Below, piece by piece: positions 9,251-18,047 of a stretch of 64,000 nucleotides of DNA. The DNA lies in NCBI RefSeq assembly GCF_029223525.1, contig NZ_JARHTQ010000001.1, positions 62,001 through 126,000 on the forward strand, read 5' to 3'. Both the position numbers and the translations under genes were made by a program. Origin of the DNA: Streptantibioticus ferralitis (GTDB taxonomy: Bacteria; Actinomycetota; Actinomycetes; Streptomycetales; Streptomycetaceae). The notes beneath the pieces were generated by a model. That model did no database searches. It had not been told where the DNA came from and worked only from the letters and a program-made list of their open reading frames with translations. Every line of letters begins with the position of its first letter. The first letter of the stretch is position 1.

Positions 9251-9878
9251 GCCGCAGGGAGCCGACCCGTACGGGCAAGGTGCGGGCGGGCTGCCCCAGC
9301 ACAGTGCGGCCTACGGGCAGCAGACGGCGCGGTCCACCACCTCCGCGAAGATCGTGGTGGCGGGCGGTTTCGGCGTGGGCAAGACCACCTTCGTCGGTGC
9401 GGTGTCGGAGATCAACCCGCTGCGCACCGAAGCGGTGATGACGGCGGCGTCGGCCGGGATCGACGACCTGAGCAAGGTCACCGACAAGACCACGACGACC
9501 GTGGCCATGGACTTCGGCCGCATCACCCTCGATGACGACCTGATCCTCTACCTGTTCGGTACTCCAGGACAAGACCGCTTCTGGTTTATGTGGGATGACC
9601 TGGTGCGTGGCGCGATCGGTGCGGTTGTCCTGGTAGACACCCGGCGGTTGTCCGACTGCTTCCCGGCCGTGGACTACTTCGAGAACTCCGGCCTGCCGTT
9701 CGTCATCGCGCTGAACGGCTTCGACGGGCACCAGCCCTACAAGCCGGAAGAGGTCCGCGAAGCGCTGCAGATCGGCCCCGAGTCGCCGATCGTCGTCACC
9801 GACGCCCGGCAGCGGGCGGACGCCAAGGGCACGTTGATCACGCTGGTGGAGCACGCCTTGCTGGCCAGACTCAAGTAG
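9231..9878 (+). CDS. cvnD1: Conservon 1 small GTPase CvnD
   Basis: 215 residues of the Ras-like/MglA-related GTPase family. The P-loop is GGFGVGKTTFVGAVSE, the G3 region is GTPGQDRFWFMWDDL and the G4-like motif is LNGFDG. It should switch with CvnA/CvnB input at the membrane. The GTG start gives MDFASSRPQG and lies inside the end of cvnC1, implying coupled translation. Compared with CvnD2 it has about 20 extra residues before the GTPase core. Confidence 0.94.
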   Translation: MDFASSRPQGADPYGQGAGGLPQHSAAYGQQTARSTTSAKIVVAGGFGVGKTTFVGAVSEINPLRTEAVMTAASAGIDDLSKVTDKTTTTVAMDFGRITLDDDLILYLFGTPGQDRFWFMWDDLVRGAIGAVVLVDTRRLSDCFPAVDYFENSGLPFVIALNGFDGHQPYKPEEVREALQIGPESPIVVTDARQRADAKGTLITLVEHALLARLK

Positions 9879-9908
9879 CCGTTGGATCTTGCCAGTTGTG
9901 ATCAGCTA

Positions 9909-9951
9909 GGAGCGGGCCCGCCTGTGTCTTATGACACGGCGGGCCCGCTCC
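9909..9951 (+). terminator. Strong terminator between the two conservons
   Basis: A 14-bp perfect stem (GGAGCGGGCCCGCC and complement) extends inward through GTGTC-TTAT-GACAC, 30 bases after the cvnD1 stop. It should insulate conservon 2 from conservon 1. Confidence 0.88.
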
Positions 9952-10200
9952 TTCATAACGTTTCGACAGAGAATCACCGGGGCGCGGACACCCCCCGCAT
10001 ACGATCCGTCTCACAGCGCTCACTTAACGCCCGTCATTTGCCGCCCAATAGAGCTTATGCCCGTTTTATCAGTCCTGTCTTGGCGGTTGGCGAAGTCTGT
10101 CCAGACGTTTGGAAAGGACCGCTGTGACGTGCTGGAATTCGTTGAACCAGCGAGTAGACACGGCACGTCGGTGTGTCGGCGCCGAGAGGTTGTTGGTCGA
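9952..10200. other. Upstream region of conservon 2
   Basis: About 250 noncoding bases between the terminator and cvnA2, locally less GC-rich near 10010-10100. It presumably carries the cvnA2 promoter. The frame of cvnA2 stays open through it but lacks a good start. Confidence 0.5.
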
Positions 10201-13200
10201 GTGAGGAATACGACGCGGACACGGCCTGACCCCGTGCAACCGGCCCGAGGCAATTTCACGCCGCCGGGCCGCGACACCGGGGTGACGGTCGACGAAGTCA
10301 TGCCGTCGGAACCGACGGGGAGCCGCTTGTCGCCGGGTAACTGGCGAGTGCGGACCCGGCTGAACGCGATCCTGCTGATCCCTGTCCTGGTCGCCCTGAT
10401 CGTCGGCGGCTTCAACGTCAAGGACTCGGTGGACCGCTACCAGCAGGCGGACGACGCGGTACGCACCGCCAAGCTGGTCCGAGCCGCGTCTGCCTATGGC
10501 CACGCATTGATTGACGAACGTGACCGCTCTGCGGTTCCCCTCCTCAAAGGGGACACAAAGAATTCCGAGGTAGTGGACAGCCGGGCCGCCACCGACGGGG
10601 CGGCGAACGCCTTCAACGCCGCCGTCGCGCAGATGCCCAACGTGCCCGACCTCAAGCGCCGACTGGCCTCTTTCCGCCAGGTCGAGCCGAAGCTCACCGC
10701 GCTGCGCGAGGCCGCGTACACCAGCAAGCTGCCCGGCGTGCAGACCGAAGAGGGCTACGTCCAGGTCCAGCACCCGCTGATGGAGTTCGCCAACGACCTC
10801 GGTTTCGGCACCAACAACATGACGAGCTACGGCCGCACGCTGTACGCCATCTCGCTCGCCAAGGCCGCCGAGTCGCTGACCCGCTCCATCGGCATGCAGA
10901 TCATGAACGAGGGCCCGGTCCCCGAGAGCGAGCGCAGGCTCCAGCTCACCGCGCTGTCCTCCTACGCGTACCTGGAGAACATCGCGCTGCAGGAGTACGA
11001 GGGCGGCGGTACGCCGACCGACATGCAGCGGCTGCAGGACGCCACTGACGCCGCGCAGCAGCAGGGCAAGCAGCAACTCGCCGACGCCAAGTCCAAGGCG
11101 CAGGCGGCCGGCCTGCCGTTCGTCGCCCCGCCGGACCGGGTGACGATGATCAAGGCGATCGCCTCCGGCGCCTCCTCGACCGCGCTGCGGGCCCAGGGCA
11201 TCACCCCGGACAGCTGGTGGGGCTCCTCCACCCTCGCCTTCAACGCCTATCGCTCGATCGAATCGACCCTCGCCAACCAGGCCGAGAGCGACGCCGCGGC
11301 CGTGGCGGCCGACGCCAAGAACAACGCGATCATCAACTCCGCCGCCGTACTGGCCGGTGTGCTGCTCGCCTTCGTCGTCGCCGCCCTGATGGCCCGCTCG
11401 ATGAGCCGCAGCATGCGCAAGCTGCGCACCTCGGCCTTCGAGGTGGCCGAGCAGCGGCTCCCGGCACTGGTCGACCAGCTCTCCCGCACCGATCCCGGCC
11501 GGGTCGACACCCGCGTCACACCGATCCCGATCAACACCCGGGACGAGATCGGCGAGGTGGCCAGGGCGTTCGACCAGGTCCACCGCGAGGCGGTACGACT
11601 CGCCGCCGAGCAGGCACTGCTGCGTGGCAACGTCAACGCGATCTTCACCAACCTGTCGGTCCGCAACCAGGACCTCATCCAGCGCCAGCTCTCGCTGATC
11701 ACCGAGCTGGAGAACAACGAGGCGGACCCGGACCAGCTGGAGAACCTCTTCCACCTGGACCACCTGGCCACCCGTATGCGCCGCAACGGCGAGAACCTGC
11801 TGGTCCTCGCGGGCGAGGAGCCCGGCCGCAGCTGGAACCAGCCGGTCCCGCTGGTAGACGTGCTGCGCGCCGCCTCCGCCGAGGTGGAGGACTACGAGCG
11901 CATCGAGCTGGCTGCGATACCCGAGACCGAGATCCACGGCGCGGCCGTGACCGACCTCGTCCACCTGCTCGCGGAGCTGCTGGAGAACGCCACCACGTTC
12001 TCCTCGCCGCAGACCAGGGTCAGGGTCACCGCGACCCGGCTGCCGGACGGCCGTGTCATGGTCGAGATCCATGACAAGGGCATCGGCCTGACCGCCGAGG
12101 ACTTCGCCGACATCAACCACAAGCTGGCCGACCCGCCCACCGTGGACGCGTCGATCTCCCAGCGCATGGGCCTGTTCGTGGTGGGCCGCCTCGCCGACCG
12201 GCACAACATCCGGGTCCAGCTGCGCCCCTCGGGCGAGCAGGCGGGCACCACCTCGCTGGTGATGCTGCCGGAGCCGATCACCCACGGTGGTGGTGGCGAG
12301 GAACTGCCGCCGGACGACTTCACCGTCTCCCGGATCGTCCCCGAGCACCAGACGACCGAGTTCCACTCCGGCCAGTTCACCGCCGCCGAGCTGGGCTTCG
12401 ACGACCGGGCCTACGAAGTCCCGAACGACGCGCGGTCCTTGGACCCGATCAGCCGCCAGCTCCGGCGCGAGGAGCGCCGGGCGGCGCTGGAGGCCGCCGC
12501 GGGCGAGCGGCAGCAAGGCGTGGATCGCCCGCTGTTCCGTGACGAGGTGGCACCCGCCACCCCCGAGCCCATCGCCGAACGGCAGCCGTACCAGCCCGAG
12601 CAGTCCTACCAGCCCGAACAGTCGTACGACTCCGAGCAGTCGTACCCCGGCTTCGAGCGGCCGGTGCCCCCGGTACCGAACCAGTACACCGGCGAGTACC
12701 AGATCCCCCAGCAGCCGTCGTACGAGACCGGTGGCCGGCCCGCGCACGGCTACCAGCCGGAGGGTGAGTTCACCTCCGCCCAGTGGCAGCCGGACTACCC
12801 GCGGGATGGCTGGTCAGCTCCGGCTTCGGATTCGCACTCCTCCCTTGGAGCCCCGGAGCGCGTAGGCTACGACGCACCGGAAGCCGAGACGACGAGCGCC
12901 TCTTCGCTGACCGATTCGGGGCTGCCGCGTCGCAACCGGCAGTGGCAGCAGCCGGAACCGGCCGCGCCGCAGCGGCAGGACGCGCTAGCGGACGGCCCCG
13001 CGCGGGAGCAGGGAGGCGATGGGCACGCCGACGACTGGCGTTCCGCGAACGACGAGCACTGGCAGCGGGCCGAACAGGCTCGTGAGCCCAAGGCCGGCGG
13101 AGTCACCAGCTCCGGCCTGCCACGGCGGGTCCCGCGGGCGAACCTCGTCCCCGGTGCCGCGCACCAGACCCCGCAGGGCGGCCCACAGGTCTCCCGCGCC

Positions 13201-13323
13201 CCGGAAGACGTCCGCGGCAGGTTGAGCAATCTGCGCCGCGGCGTCCAGCAGGGACGCAACGCTGGAACTGATTCCACCCCAACTGACAGCCAGGGCCTCG
13301 GCCCCAACCACCAGGAGCGTTAG
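10201..13323 (+). CDS. cvnA2: Conservon 2 sensor histidine-kinase-like protein CvnA
   Basis: 1040 residues with the same layout as the conservon 1 sensor. TM1 is about 52-74 (LNAILLIPVLVALIVGG), followed by a helical extracellular domain, TM2 about 375-402, a HAMP-like linker, and HATPase with LLAELLENATTF near 589 and IHDKGIGL. The C-terminal tail is low-complexity and contains three EQSY repeats around 12598-12645. It ends with the same conserved segment as CvnA1, SSGLPRRVPRANLVPG then QVSRAPEDVRGRL. The start is less sure: GTG 10201 has AGAGG 11 bases upstream, and GTG 10282 is an alternative. The stop directly precedes the cvnB2 start. Confidence 0.88.
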   Translation: MRNTTRTRPDPVQPARGNFTPPGRDTGVTVDEVMPSEPTGSRLSPGNWRVRTRLNAILLIPVLVALIVGGFNVKDSVDRYQQADDAVRTAKLVRAASAYGHALIDERDRSAVPLLKGDTKNSEVVDSRAATDGAANAFNAAVAQMPNVPDLKRRLASFRQVEPKLTALREAAYTSKLPGVQTEEGYVQVQHPLMEFANDLGFGTNNMTSYGRTLYAISLAKAAESLTRSIGMQIMNEGPVPESERRLQLTALSSYAYLENIALQEYEGGGTPTDMQRLQDATDAAQQQGKQQLADAKSKAQAAGLPFVAPPDRVTMIKAIASGASSTALRAQGITPDSWWGSSTLAFNAYRSIESTLANQAESDAAAVAADAKNNAIINSAAVLAGVLLAFVVAALMARSMSRSMRKLRTSAFEVAEQRLPALVDQLSRTDPGRVDTRVTPIPINTRDEIGEVARAFDQVHREAVRLAAEQALLRGNVNAIFTNLSVRNQDLIQRQLSLITELENNEADPDQLENLFHLDHLATRMRRNGENLLVLAGEEPGRSWNQPVPLVDVLRAASAEVEDYERIELAAIPETEIHGAAVTDLVHLLAELLENATTFSSPQTRVRVTATRLPDGRVMVEIHDKGIGLTAEDFADINHKLADPPTVDASISQRMGLFVVGRLADRHNIRVQLRPSGEQAGTTSLVMLPEPITHGGGGEELPPDDFTVSRIVPEHQTTEFHSGQFTAAELGFDDRAYEVPNDARSLDPISRQLRREERRAALEAAAGERQQGVDRPLFRDEVAPATPEPIAERQPYQPEQSYQPEQSYDSEQSYPGFERPVPPVPNQYTGEYQIPQQPSYETGGRPAHGYQPEGEFTSAQWQPDYPRDGWSAPASDSHSSLGAPERVGYDAPEAETTSASSLTDSGLPRRNRQWQQPEPAAPQRQDALADGPAREQGGDGHADDWRSANDEHWQRAEQAREPKAGGVTSSGLPRRVPRANLVPGAAHQTPQGGPQVSRAPEDVRGRLSNLRRGVQQGRNAGTDSTPTDSQGLGPNHQER

Positions 13324-13746
13324 TTGAGTCCGATGAGCCAGGCGGCACAGAACCTGAACTGGTTGATCACCAACTTCGTGGACAACACCCCCGGTGTTTC
13401 CCATACGGTGGTCGTCTCCGCCGATGGACTACTGCTCGCGATGTCCGAGGGCTTCCCCCGGGACCGGGCCGACCAACTCGCGGCTGTTGCCTCCGGGTTG
13501 ACCTCGCTGACCGCGGGCGCGTCCCGTATCTTCGAGGGCGGCAGCGTCAACCAGACGGTCGTGGAGATGGAGCGCGGCTTCATGTTCATCATGTCCGTCT
13601 CCGACGGTTCGTCGCTGGCCGTGCTCGCCCACCCGGAGTGCGACATCGGCCTGGTGGGCTACGAGATGGCGCTGCTCGTCGACCGGGCGGGCAGCGTGCT
13701 TACCCCTGATCTACGTGCCGAGTTGCAGGGCAGCCTGCTCGGCTAG
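13324..13746 (+). CDS. cvnB2: Conservon 2 roadblock/LC7 protein CvnB
   Basis: 140-residue roadblock/LC7 protein differing from CvnB1 at only a handful of positions (for example DNTPG for DSTPG and MSVSDG for MSISDG). It has the same TTG start six bases after AGGAG and the same junction with the cvnA stop. The DNA identity exceeds what protein constraint requires. Confidence 0.92.
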   Translation: MSPMSQAAQNLNWLITNFVDNTPGVSHTVVVSADGLLLAMSEGFPRDRADQLAAVASGLTSLTAGASRIFEGGSVNQTVVEMERGFMFIMSVSDGSSLAVLAHPECDIGLVGYEMALLVDRAGSVLTPDLRAELQGSLLG

Positions 13747-13890
13747 CCTGTCGGGCTCTACGGCCGTCTAGCCCCCCAACTACCGGACAGGCGTGCGCCG
13801 ATGCGTCACCGGACCGTATGGTGCGTTAACGCATCGGCAACCCTGCGGCGGAGACGGTGAACGGCACCCCGCCCAGCTGGAGGAGGAACC

Positions 13891-14448
13891 GTGGCAACGC
13901 CCCCAGGCGGATTTGGCGATCCGCAGCAGCAGCTGAAGCGATTCAACTTCCCCTCAGCGCCAAGCCCGCAGATGCAGCCGTCGCCGGAACCTGTCCGGCA
14001 CGAGCAGCAGCCGCCTGCGCCGCGGATTCAGCCGCACATGCCCCCGCAGGGGCCACCGCCGCGCTCGCGCGGCGGTGCACGGGGCCGTACGCCGCTCGGC
14101 TCCGACCAGCAGCCGCTGGTCCGTCCGTACGCCATGACCGGCGGACGGACCCGACCGCGCTACCAGCTGGCGATCGAGGCGTTGGTCTCCACGACCGCTG
14201 ATCCGGAGCGGCTGCGCGGCCAACTCCCGGAACACCAGCGGATCTGCCATCTGTGCCGCGAGATCAAGTCGGTGGCAGAGGTCTCCGCACTGCTCTCCAT
14301 CCCCCTCGGCGTCGCCCGAATCCTCGTCGCCGACCTGGCGGAGGCCGGACTCGTCGCCATCCACCAGCCCGGTGGCGACGAAGCCGCCGGTGGCCAGCCA
14401 GATGTGACACTGCTCGAAAGGGTGCTCAGTGGACTTCGCAAGCTCTAG
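13891..14448 (+). CDS. cvnC2: Conservon 2 DUF742 protein CvnC
   Basis: 185 residues. A Pro/Gln-rich N-terminal extension of about 70 residues precedes the same DUF742 core as CvnC1 (LVRPYAMTGGRTRPRYQL, HQRICHLCREIKSVAEVSALL). The GTG start is preceded by GGAGGAGG at a good distance. It overlaps cvnD2 by 20 bases. The N-terminal extension is the main difference between the two conservons at this position. Confidence 0.92.
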   Translation: MATPPGGFGDPQQQLKRFNFPSAPSPQMQPSPEPVRHEQQPPAPRIQPHMPPQGPPPRSRGGARGRTPLGSDQQPLVRPYAMTGGRTRPRYQLAIEALVSTTADPERLRGQLPEHQRICHLCREIKSVAEVSALLSIPLGVARILVADLAEAGLVAIHQPGGDEAAGGQPDVTLLERVLSGLRKL

Positions 14449-15007
14449 CGGTGCAGCCCGCTCCACCACCTCCGCGAAGATCGTGGTGGCGGGCGGCTTC
14501 GGCGTGGGCAAGACCACGTTCGTCGGTGCCGTATCGGAGATCAACCCGCTGCGCACCGAAGCCGTGATGACCTCCGCTTCGGCGGGAATCGACGACCTGA
14601 CGCATGCGCCGGACAAGACCACGACGACCGTGGCGATGGACTTCGGCCGCATCACGCTCGACGAGGACCTGATCCTCTACCTGTTCGGTACCCCGGGCCA
14701 GGACCGCTTCTGGTTCATGTGGGACGACCTGGTGCGCGGTGCGATCGGGGCGGTCGTCCTGGTCGACACCCGGCGGCTGGCCGACTGCTTCCCGGCCGTG
14801 GACTACTTCGAGAACTCCGGCCTGCCGTTCGTCATCGCACTGAACGGCTTCGACGGCCACCAGCCCTACGGTCCCGAGGAGGTCCGCGAGGCGCTGCAGA
14901 TCGGCCCCGAGACCCCCATCATGACCACGGACGCGCGCGCCCGCGGCGAGGCGAAGAGCACGCTGATCACGCTGGTCGAGCACGCCCTGATGGCGCGGCT
15001 TCGGTAG
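14429..15007 (+). CDS. cvnD2: Conservon 2 small GTPase CvnD
   Basis: 192-residue GTPase with P-loop GGFGVGKTTF, GTPGQDRFWFMWDDL and LNGFDG. It is very close to CvnD1 but lacks about 20 residues after the shared MDFASS start. The GTG start lies inside cvnC2. A strong hairpin follows at 15014. Confidence 0.94.
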   Translation: MDFASSSGAARSTTSAKIVVAGGFGVGKTTFVGAVSEINPLRTEAVMTSASAGIDDLTHAPDKTTTTVAMDFGRITLDEDLILYLFGTPGQDRFWFMWDDLVRGAIGAVVLVDTRRLADCFPAVDYFENSGLPFVIALNGFDGHQPYGPEEVREALQIGPETPIMTTDARARGEAKSTLITLVEHALMARLR

Positions 15008-15013
15008 CGTGAT

Positions 15014-15054
15014 GCGAAAGGTCCCCGCACACGATGTGTGCGGGGACCTTTCGC
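15014..15054. terminator. Bidirectional terminator between conservon 2 and accE
   Basis: A perfect 19-bp inverted repeat around GAT (GCGAAAGGTCCCCGCACAC and complement) begins seven bases after the cvnD2 stop. It can serve both cvnD2 and the convergent accB/accE unit. Confidence 0.88.
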
Positions 15055-15072
15055 GTTCTGGACGGCGATGTC

Positions 15073-15175
15073 AGGCGACGGCCTGCCAGCTGTGCGGGGC
15101 GCGACCGCACCATCCCGGGGGATAACCCCCGCACCCCCAGCCGCTTTAGGCGACCGCCTGCCAGCTGTGCGGGGC
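15073..15175 (-). repeat. Direct repeat of the accE 3' end
   Basis: 28 bases at 15073-15100 repeat at 15148-15175 with a single mismatch, 75 bases apart. The right copy is the end of accE. The left copy, read on the minus strand, encodes the same last residues APHSWQAVA and its own stop (TGA instead of TAA), with a synonymous change. It looks like a duplicated or displaced gene end. Confidence 0.8.
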
Positions 15176-15367
15176 ATGGAAGCCTGGGCTGCGTTCCAGG
15201 CGGCGCCAGTGGGCGATGTTGCGGGGCTCGGTGGCGGCTGCCTGGCGGGCGTTGGCGGCGGCGCGGGCGATGAGGACGGCGGTGATGGCCGCGAGTTCCT
15301 CGGGCTCGGCGTGCCCGCGCCGCACGGTAACGACGGTTTCGGCAGCGGCTTGCGTAGGAGTGCTCAC
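15146..15367 (-). CDS. accE: Acyl-CoA carboxylase epsilon subunit
   Basis: 73 residues of the actinobacterial ACC epsilon family, which stimulates and stabilises the alpha6-beta6 propionyl/acetyl-CoA carboxylase. The typical VTVRRGHAEPEELAAITAVL region and the C-terminal W-x-R near a serine-proline segment are present. The GTG at 15367 has GGAG six bases upstream and is preferred over ATG 15379, which has no ribosome binding site. It lies 22 bases after accB on the same strand. Confidence 0.85.
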   Translation of the reverse strand: MSTPTQAAAETVVTVRRGHAEPEELAAITAVLIARAAANARQAAATEPRNIAHWRRLERSPGFHAPHSWQAVA

Positions 15368-15389
15368 AGGGTTCTCCATAACTGCAGGG

Positions 15390-16973
15390 TTACTGCGGAG
15401 GGTTGCCGTGCTTGCGGGACGGCAGGTCGGCGTGCTTGGTGCGGAGCATGGCGAGCGAGCGGATCAGTACCTCGCGGGTCTCGGCCGGGTCGATCACGTC
15501 GTCGACCAGGCCGCGTTCGGCCGCGTAGTACGGGTGCATCAGCTCGGACTTGTACTCCTTGACCATGGCGGCGCGCATGGCGTCCGGGTCGTCCGCATCG
15601 GCGATCTGGCGGCGGAAGATGACGTTGGCGGCGCCCTCGGCGCCCATCACCGCGATCTCGTTGGTCGGCCAGGCGTAGGTCAGGTCGGCGCCGATGGACT
15701 GCGAGTCCATCACGATGTACGCACCGCCGTACGCCTTGCGCAGGATCAGCGAGATCCGCGGCACGGTGGCGTTGCAGTACGCGTACAGCAGCTTCGCGCC
15801 GTGCCGGATGATGCCGCCGTGCTCCTGGTCCACGCCCGGCAGGAAGCCGGGCACGTCCAGCAGCGTGATCAGCGGGATGTTGAACGCATCGCACATCTGA
15901 ACGAAGCGCGCGGCCTTCTCCGACGCCTCGATGTCCAGCACCCCGGCCAGCGCCTGCGGCTGGTTGGCGATGATGCCGACGACCTGGCCGTCGAGCCGGG
16001 ACAGCGCGCAGATGATGTTGGTGGCCCAGCGCTCGTGGACCTCCAGGAACTCGCCGTCGTCGACGATCTCCTCGATGACCTTGCGCATGTCGTAGGCACG
16101 GTTGCCATCGGCCGGGACCAGGTCCAGCAGCGCGTCACCGCGCCGGTCCACCGGGTCGCTGGTGGTCAGGACCGGCGGGTTCTCCCGGTTGTTCTGCGGC
16201 AGCAGGGAGAGCAGGTAGCGGACCTCTTCCAGGCAGCTCTGCTCGTCGTCGTAGGCGAAGTGCGCCACACCAGAGGTCTCGGCGTGCACATCCGCGCCCC
16301 CCAGACCGTTCTGCGAGACCTTCTCCCCCGTCACCGCCTGCACCACATCCGGGCCGGTGATGAACATCTGCGAGGTCTCCCGCACCATGAACACGAAGTC
16401 CGTCAACGCCGGACTGTACGCCGCACCACCAGCACACGGACCCAGCATCACGGAGATCTGCGGGATCACACCCGACGCCCTGGTGTTGCGCTGGAAGATC
16501 CCGCCGTACCCGGCCAACGCCGAGACGCCCTCCTGGATCCGCGCCCCCGCACCATCGTTGAGCGACACCAACGGCGCACCCGCCGCGATCGCCTTGTCCA
16601 TGATCTTGTGGATCTTCTGCGCATGGGCCTCACCCAACGCACCACCAAAGATCCGGAAGTCATGCGCATACACAAAGACCGTACGGCCGTGCACCGTACC
16701 CCACCCGGTGATCACACCATCGGTGTACGGCTTCTTCGCCTCCAGACCGAAACCGCTCGCCCGATGCCGGCGCAACGGCTCGACCTCACGAAACGAACCC
16801 TCGTCCAACAACAGGTCAATCCGCTCACGCGCGGTCAACTTGCCCTTGGCATGCTGCGCCTCGGTCGCCCGGTCACTCGGCCCCCGCCGCACCTGCTCAC
16901 GAATCGCATGCAGCTCCGCCACACGCCCACGGGCATCGCTCGCGTCGGCCGGCACCTCGTCCACAACGGTCAT
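15390..16973 (-). CDS. accB: Acyl-CoA (propionyl-CoA) carboxylase beta subunit
   Basis: 527-residue carboxyltransferase of the biotin-dependent carboxylases that make methylmalonyl-CoA or malonyl-CoA. Visible motifs are LTARERIDLLLDEGSF, the oxyanion-hole glycine pairs in GPCAGGAAYSPALTDF and the C-terminal LRKAYGGAYIVMDSQ. The length is normal. The ATG start gives MTVVDEVPADAS. It forms an operon with accE. The alpha/biotin subunit is not in this window. The product feeds fatty-acid and polyketide extender pools. Confidence 0.95.
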   Translation of the reverse strand: MTVVDEVPADASDARGRVAELHAIREQVRRGPSDRATEAQHAKGKLTARERIDLLLDEGSFREVEPLRRHRASGFGLEAKKPYTDGVITGWGTVHGRTVFVYAHDFRIFGGALGEAHAQKIHKIMDKAIAAGAPLVSLNDGAGARIQEGVSALAGYGGIFQRNTRASGVIPQISVMLGPCAGGAAYSPALTDFVFMVRETSQMFITGPDVVQAVTGEKVSQNGLGGADVHAETSGVAHFAYDDEQSCLEEVRYLLSLLPQNNRENPPVLTTSDPVDRRGDALLDLVPADGNRAYDMRKVIEEIVDDGEFLEVHERWATNIICALSRLDGQVVGIIANQPQALAGVLDIEASEKAARFVQMCDAFNIPLITLLDVPGFLPGVDQEHGGIIRHGAKLLYAYCNATVPRISLILRKAYGGAYIVMDSQSIGADLTYAWPTNEIAVMGAEGAANVIFRRQIADADDPDAMRAAMVKEYKSELMHPYYAAERGLVDDVIDPAETREVLIRSLAMLRTKHADLPSRKHGNPPQ

Positions 16974-17166
16974 GTATCGACCTTACGAGCGGTGGCCCCG
17001 TTTTCCTGGCGTTGACTTCTCACACTGTCAGAAGCGACTTCATGGAGGAACTCAACAGAAAGGAGTGGCGAAAGGGCCCCGTGCGAAGCGGACGGGACCC
17101 TCTCGTTTGTACCTTTCGCACCAGCCGGGGCGACCGGCGCGATCCGGCCGCGGAGCGCGGCCCCGG

Positions 17167-18039
17167 TCAGCGCCCGGCGACCGCCTCAGCGAGCGCGAGG
17201 ATCCGCCGCGCGTCCTCGACGTGCAGGTTCTCGATCATACGGCCGTCCACGGTGACCACACCACGGCCCTCACGAGCCGCCTCGTCGAACGCCTCGATGA
17301 TCCGGCGGGACCGCTCGATCTGCTCGGGCGAGGGCGCGAACACCCGGTTGCACGGCTCGACCTGTGCCGGGTGGATCAACGTCTTGCCGTCGAATCCGAA
17401 CTGCCGGCCCTGGACGCATTCGGCCTCGAAGCCTTCGAGGTCCTTCACGTCGTTGTAGACACCGTCCAGGATCGCCTTGCCGGTCTCGCGGGCCGCCAGC
17501 AGCGCCAGTGAGAGACCGGTGAGCAGCGGGGCGCGGCCCGGCACGTGTTCCGCGTGCAGTTCCTTGGCCAGGTCGTTGGTGCCCATGACGAGTACGGTCA
17601 GCCGTTCGCTGGCCGCGGCCACGGCGCGGGCGTCCAGCATCGCGCGCGGGGTCTCGACCATGGCCCAGATCGCGGTGCGGTCCGGGGCGCCCGCCGCCTC
17701 AAGGGCTCGTTCGACCTCCAGCACCGTCTCGGCCGACTCGACCTTGGGCACGACGACGGCGTCCGGGCCCGCCTCGGCGGCGGCCCGCAGGTCGTCGGCG
17801 TGCCAGGCGGTGCCGGGGCCGTTGACCCGGATGGTCACCTCGCGGTAGCCGTACTCGCCGGAGGCCGCGGCGGCGGCGACCCGCTTGCGGGCGTCGGCCT
17901 TGGCGTCGGGGGCGACCGCGTCCTCCAGGTCGAGGATGAGGGCGTCGGCCGGGATGGACTTGGCCTTCTCCAGGGCGCGTTCGTTGGCGCCGGGCATGTA
18001 GAGCACCGAACGGCGTGGTCGCAGGCTCGCGTTGGACAT
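17167..18039 (-). CDS. HpcH/HpaI-CitE type CoA-ester lyase
   Basis: 290 residues of the CitE/malyl-CoA lyase superfamily. Motifs include RRSVLYMPGANERALEKA, the metal-binding LILDLEDAVAPD and FGFDGKTLIHPAQV. Such enzymes cleave or form CoA thioesters such as citryl-, malyl- or beta-methylmalyl-CoA. The ATG at 18039 is preceded by AAGGAG at 11 bases; the open frame upstream of it is arginine-rich and overlaps the neighbouring gene. It follows that neighbour, another member of the same superfamily, by nine bases, so the pair is probably co-transcribed and may form a two-step or heteromeric system. Confidence 0.85.
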   Translation of the reverse strand: MSNASLRPRRSVLYMPGANERALEKAKSIPADALILDLEDAVAPDAKADARKRVAAAAASGEYGYREVTIRVNGPGTAWHADDLRAAAEAGPDAVVVPKVESAETVLEVERALEAAGAPDRTAIWAMVETPRAMLDARAVAAASERLTVLVMGTNDLAKELHAEHVPGRAPLLTGLSLALLAARETGKAILDGVYNDVKDLEGFEAECVQGRQFGFDGKTLIHPAQVEPCNRVFAPSPEQIERSRRIIEAFDEAAREGRGVVTVDGRMIENLHVEDARRILALAEAVAGR

Positions 18040-18047
18040 GGTGCGGT

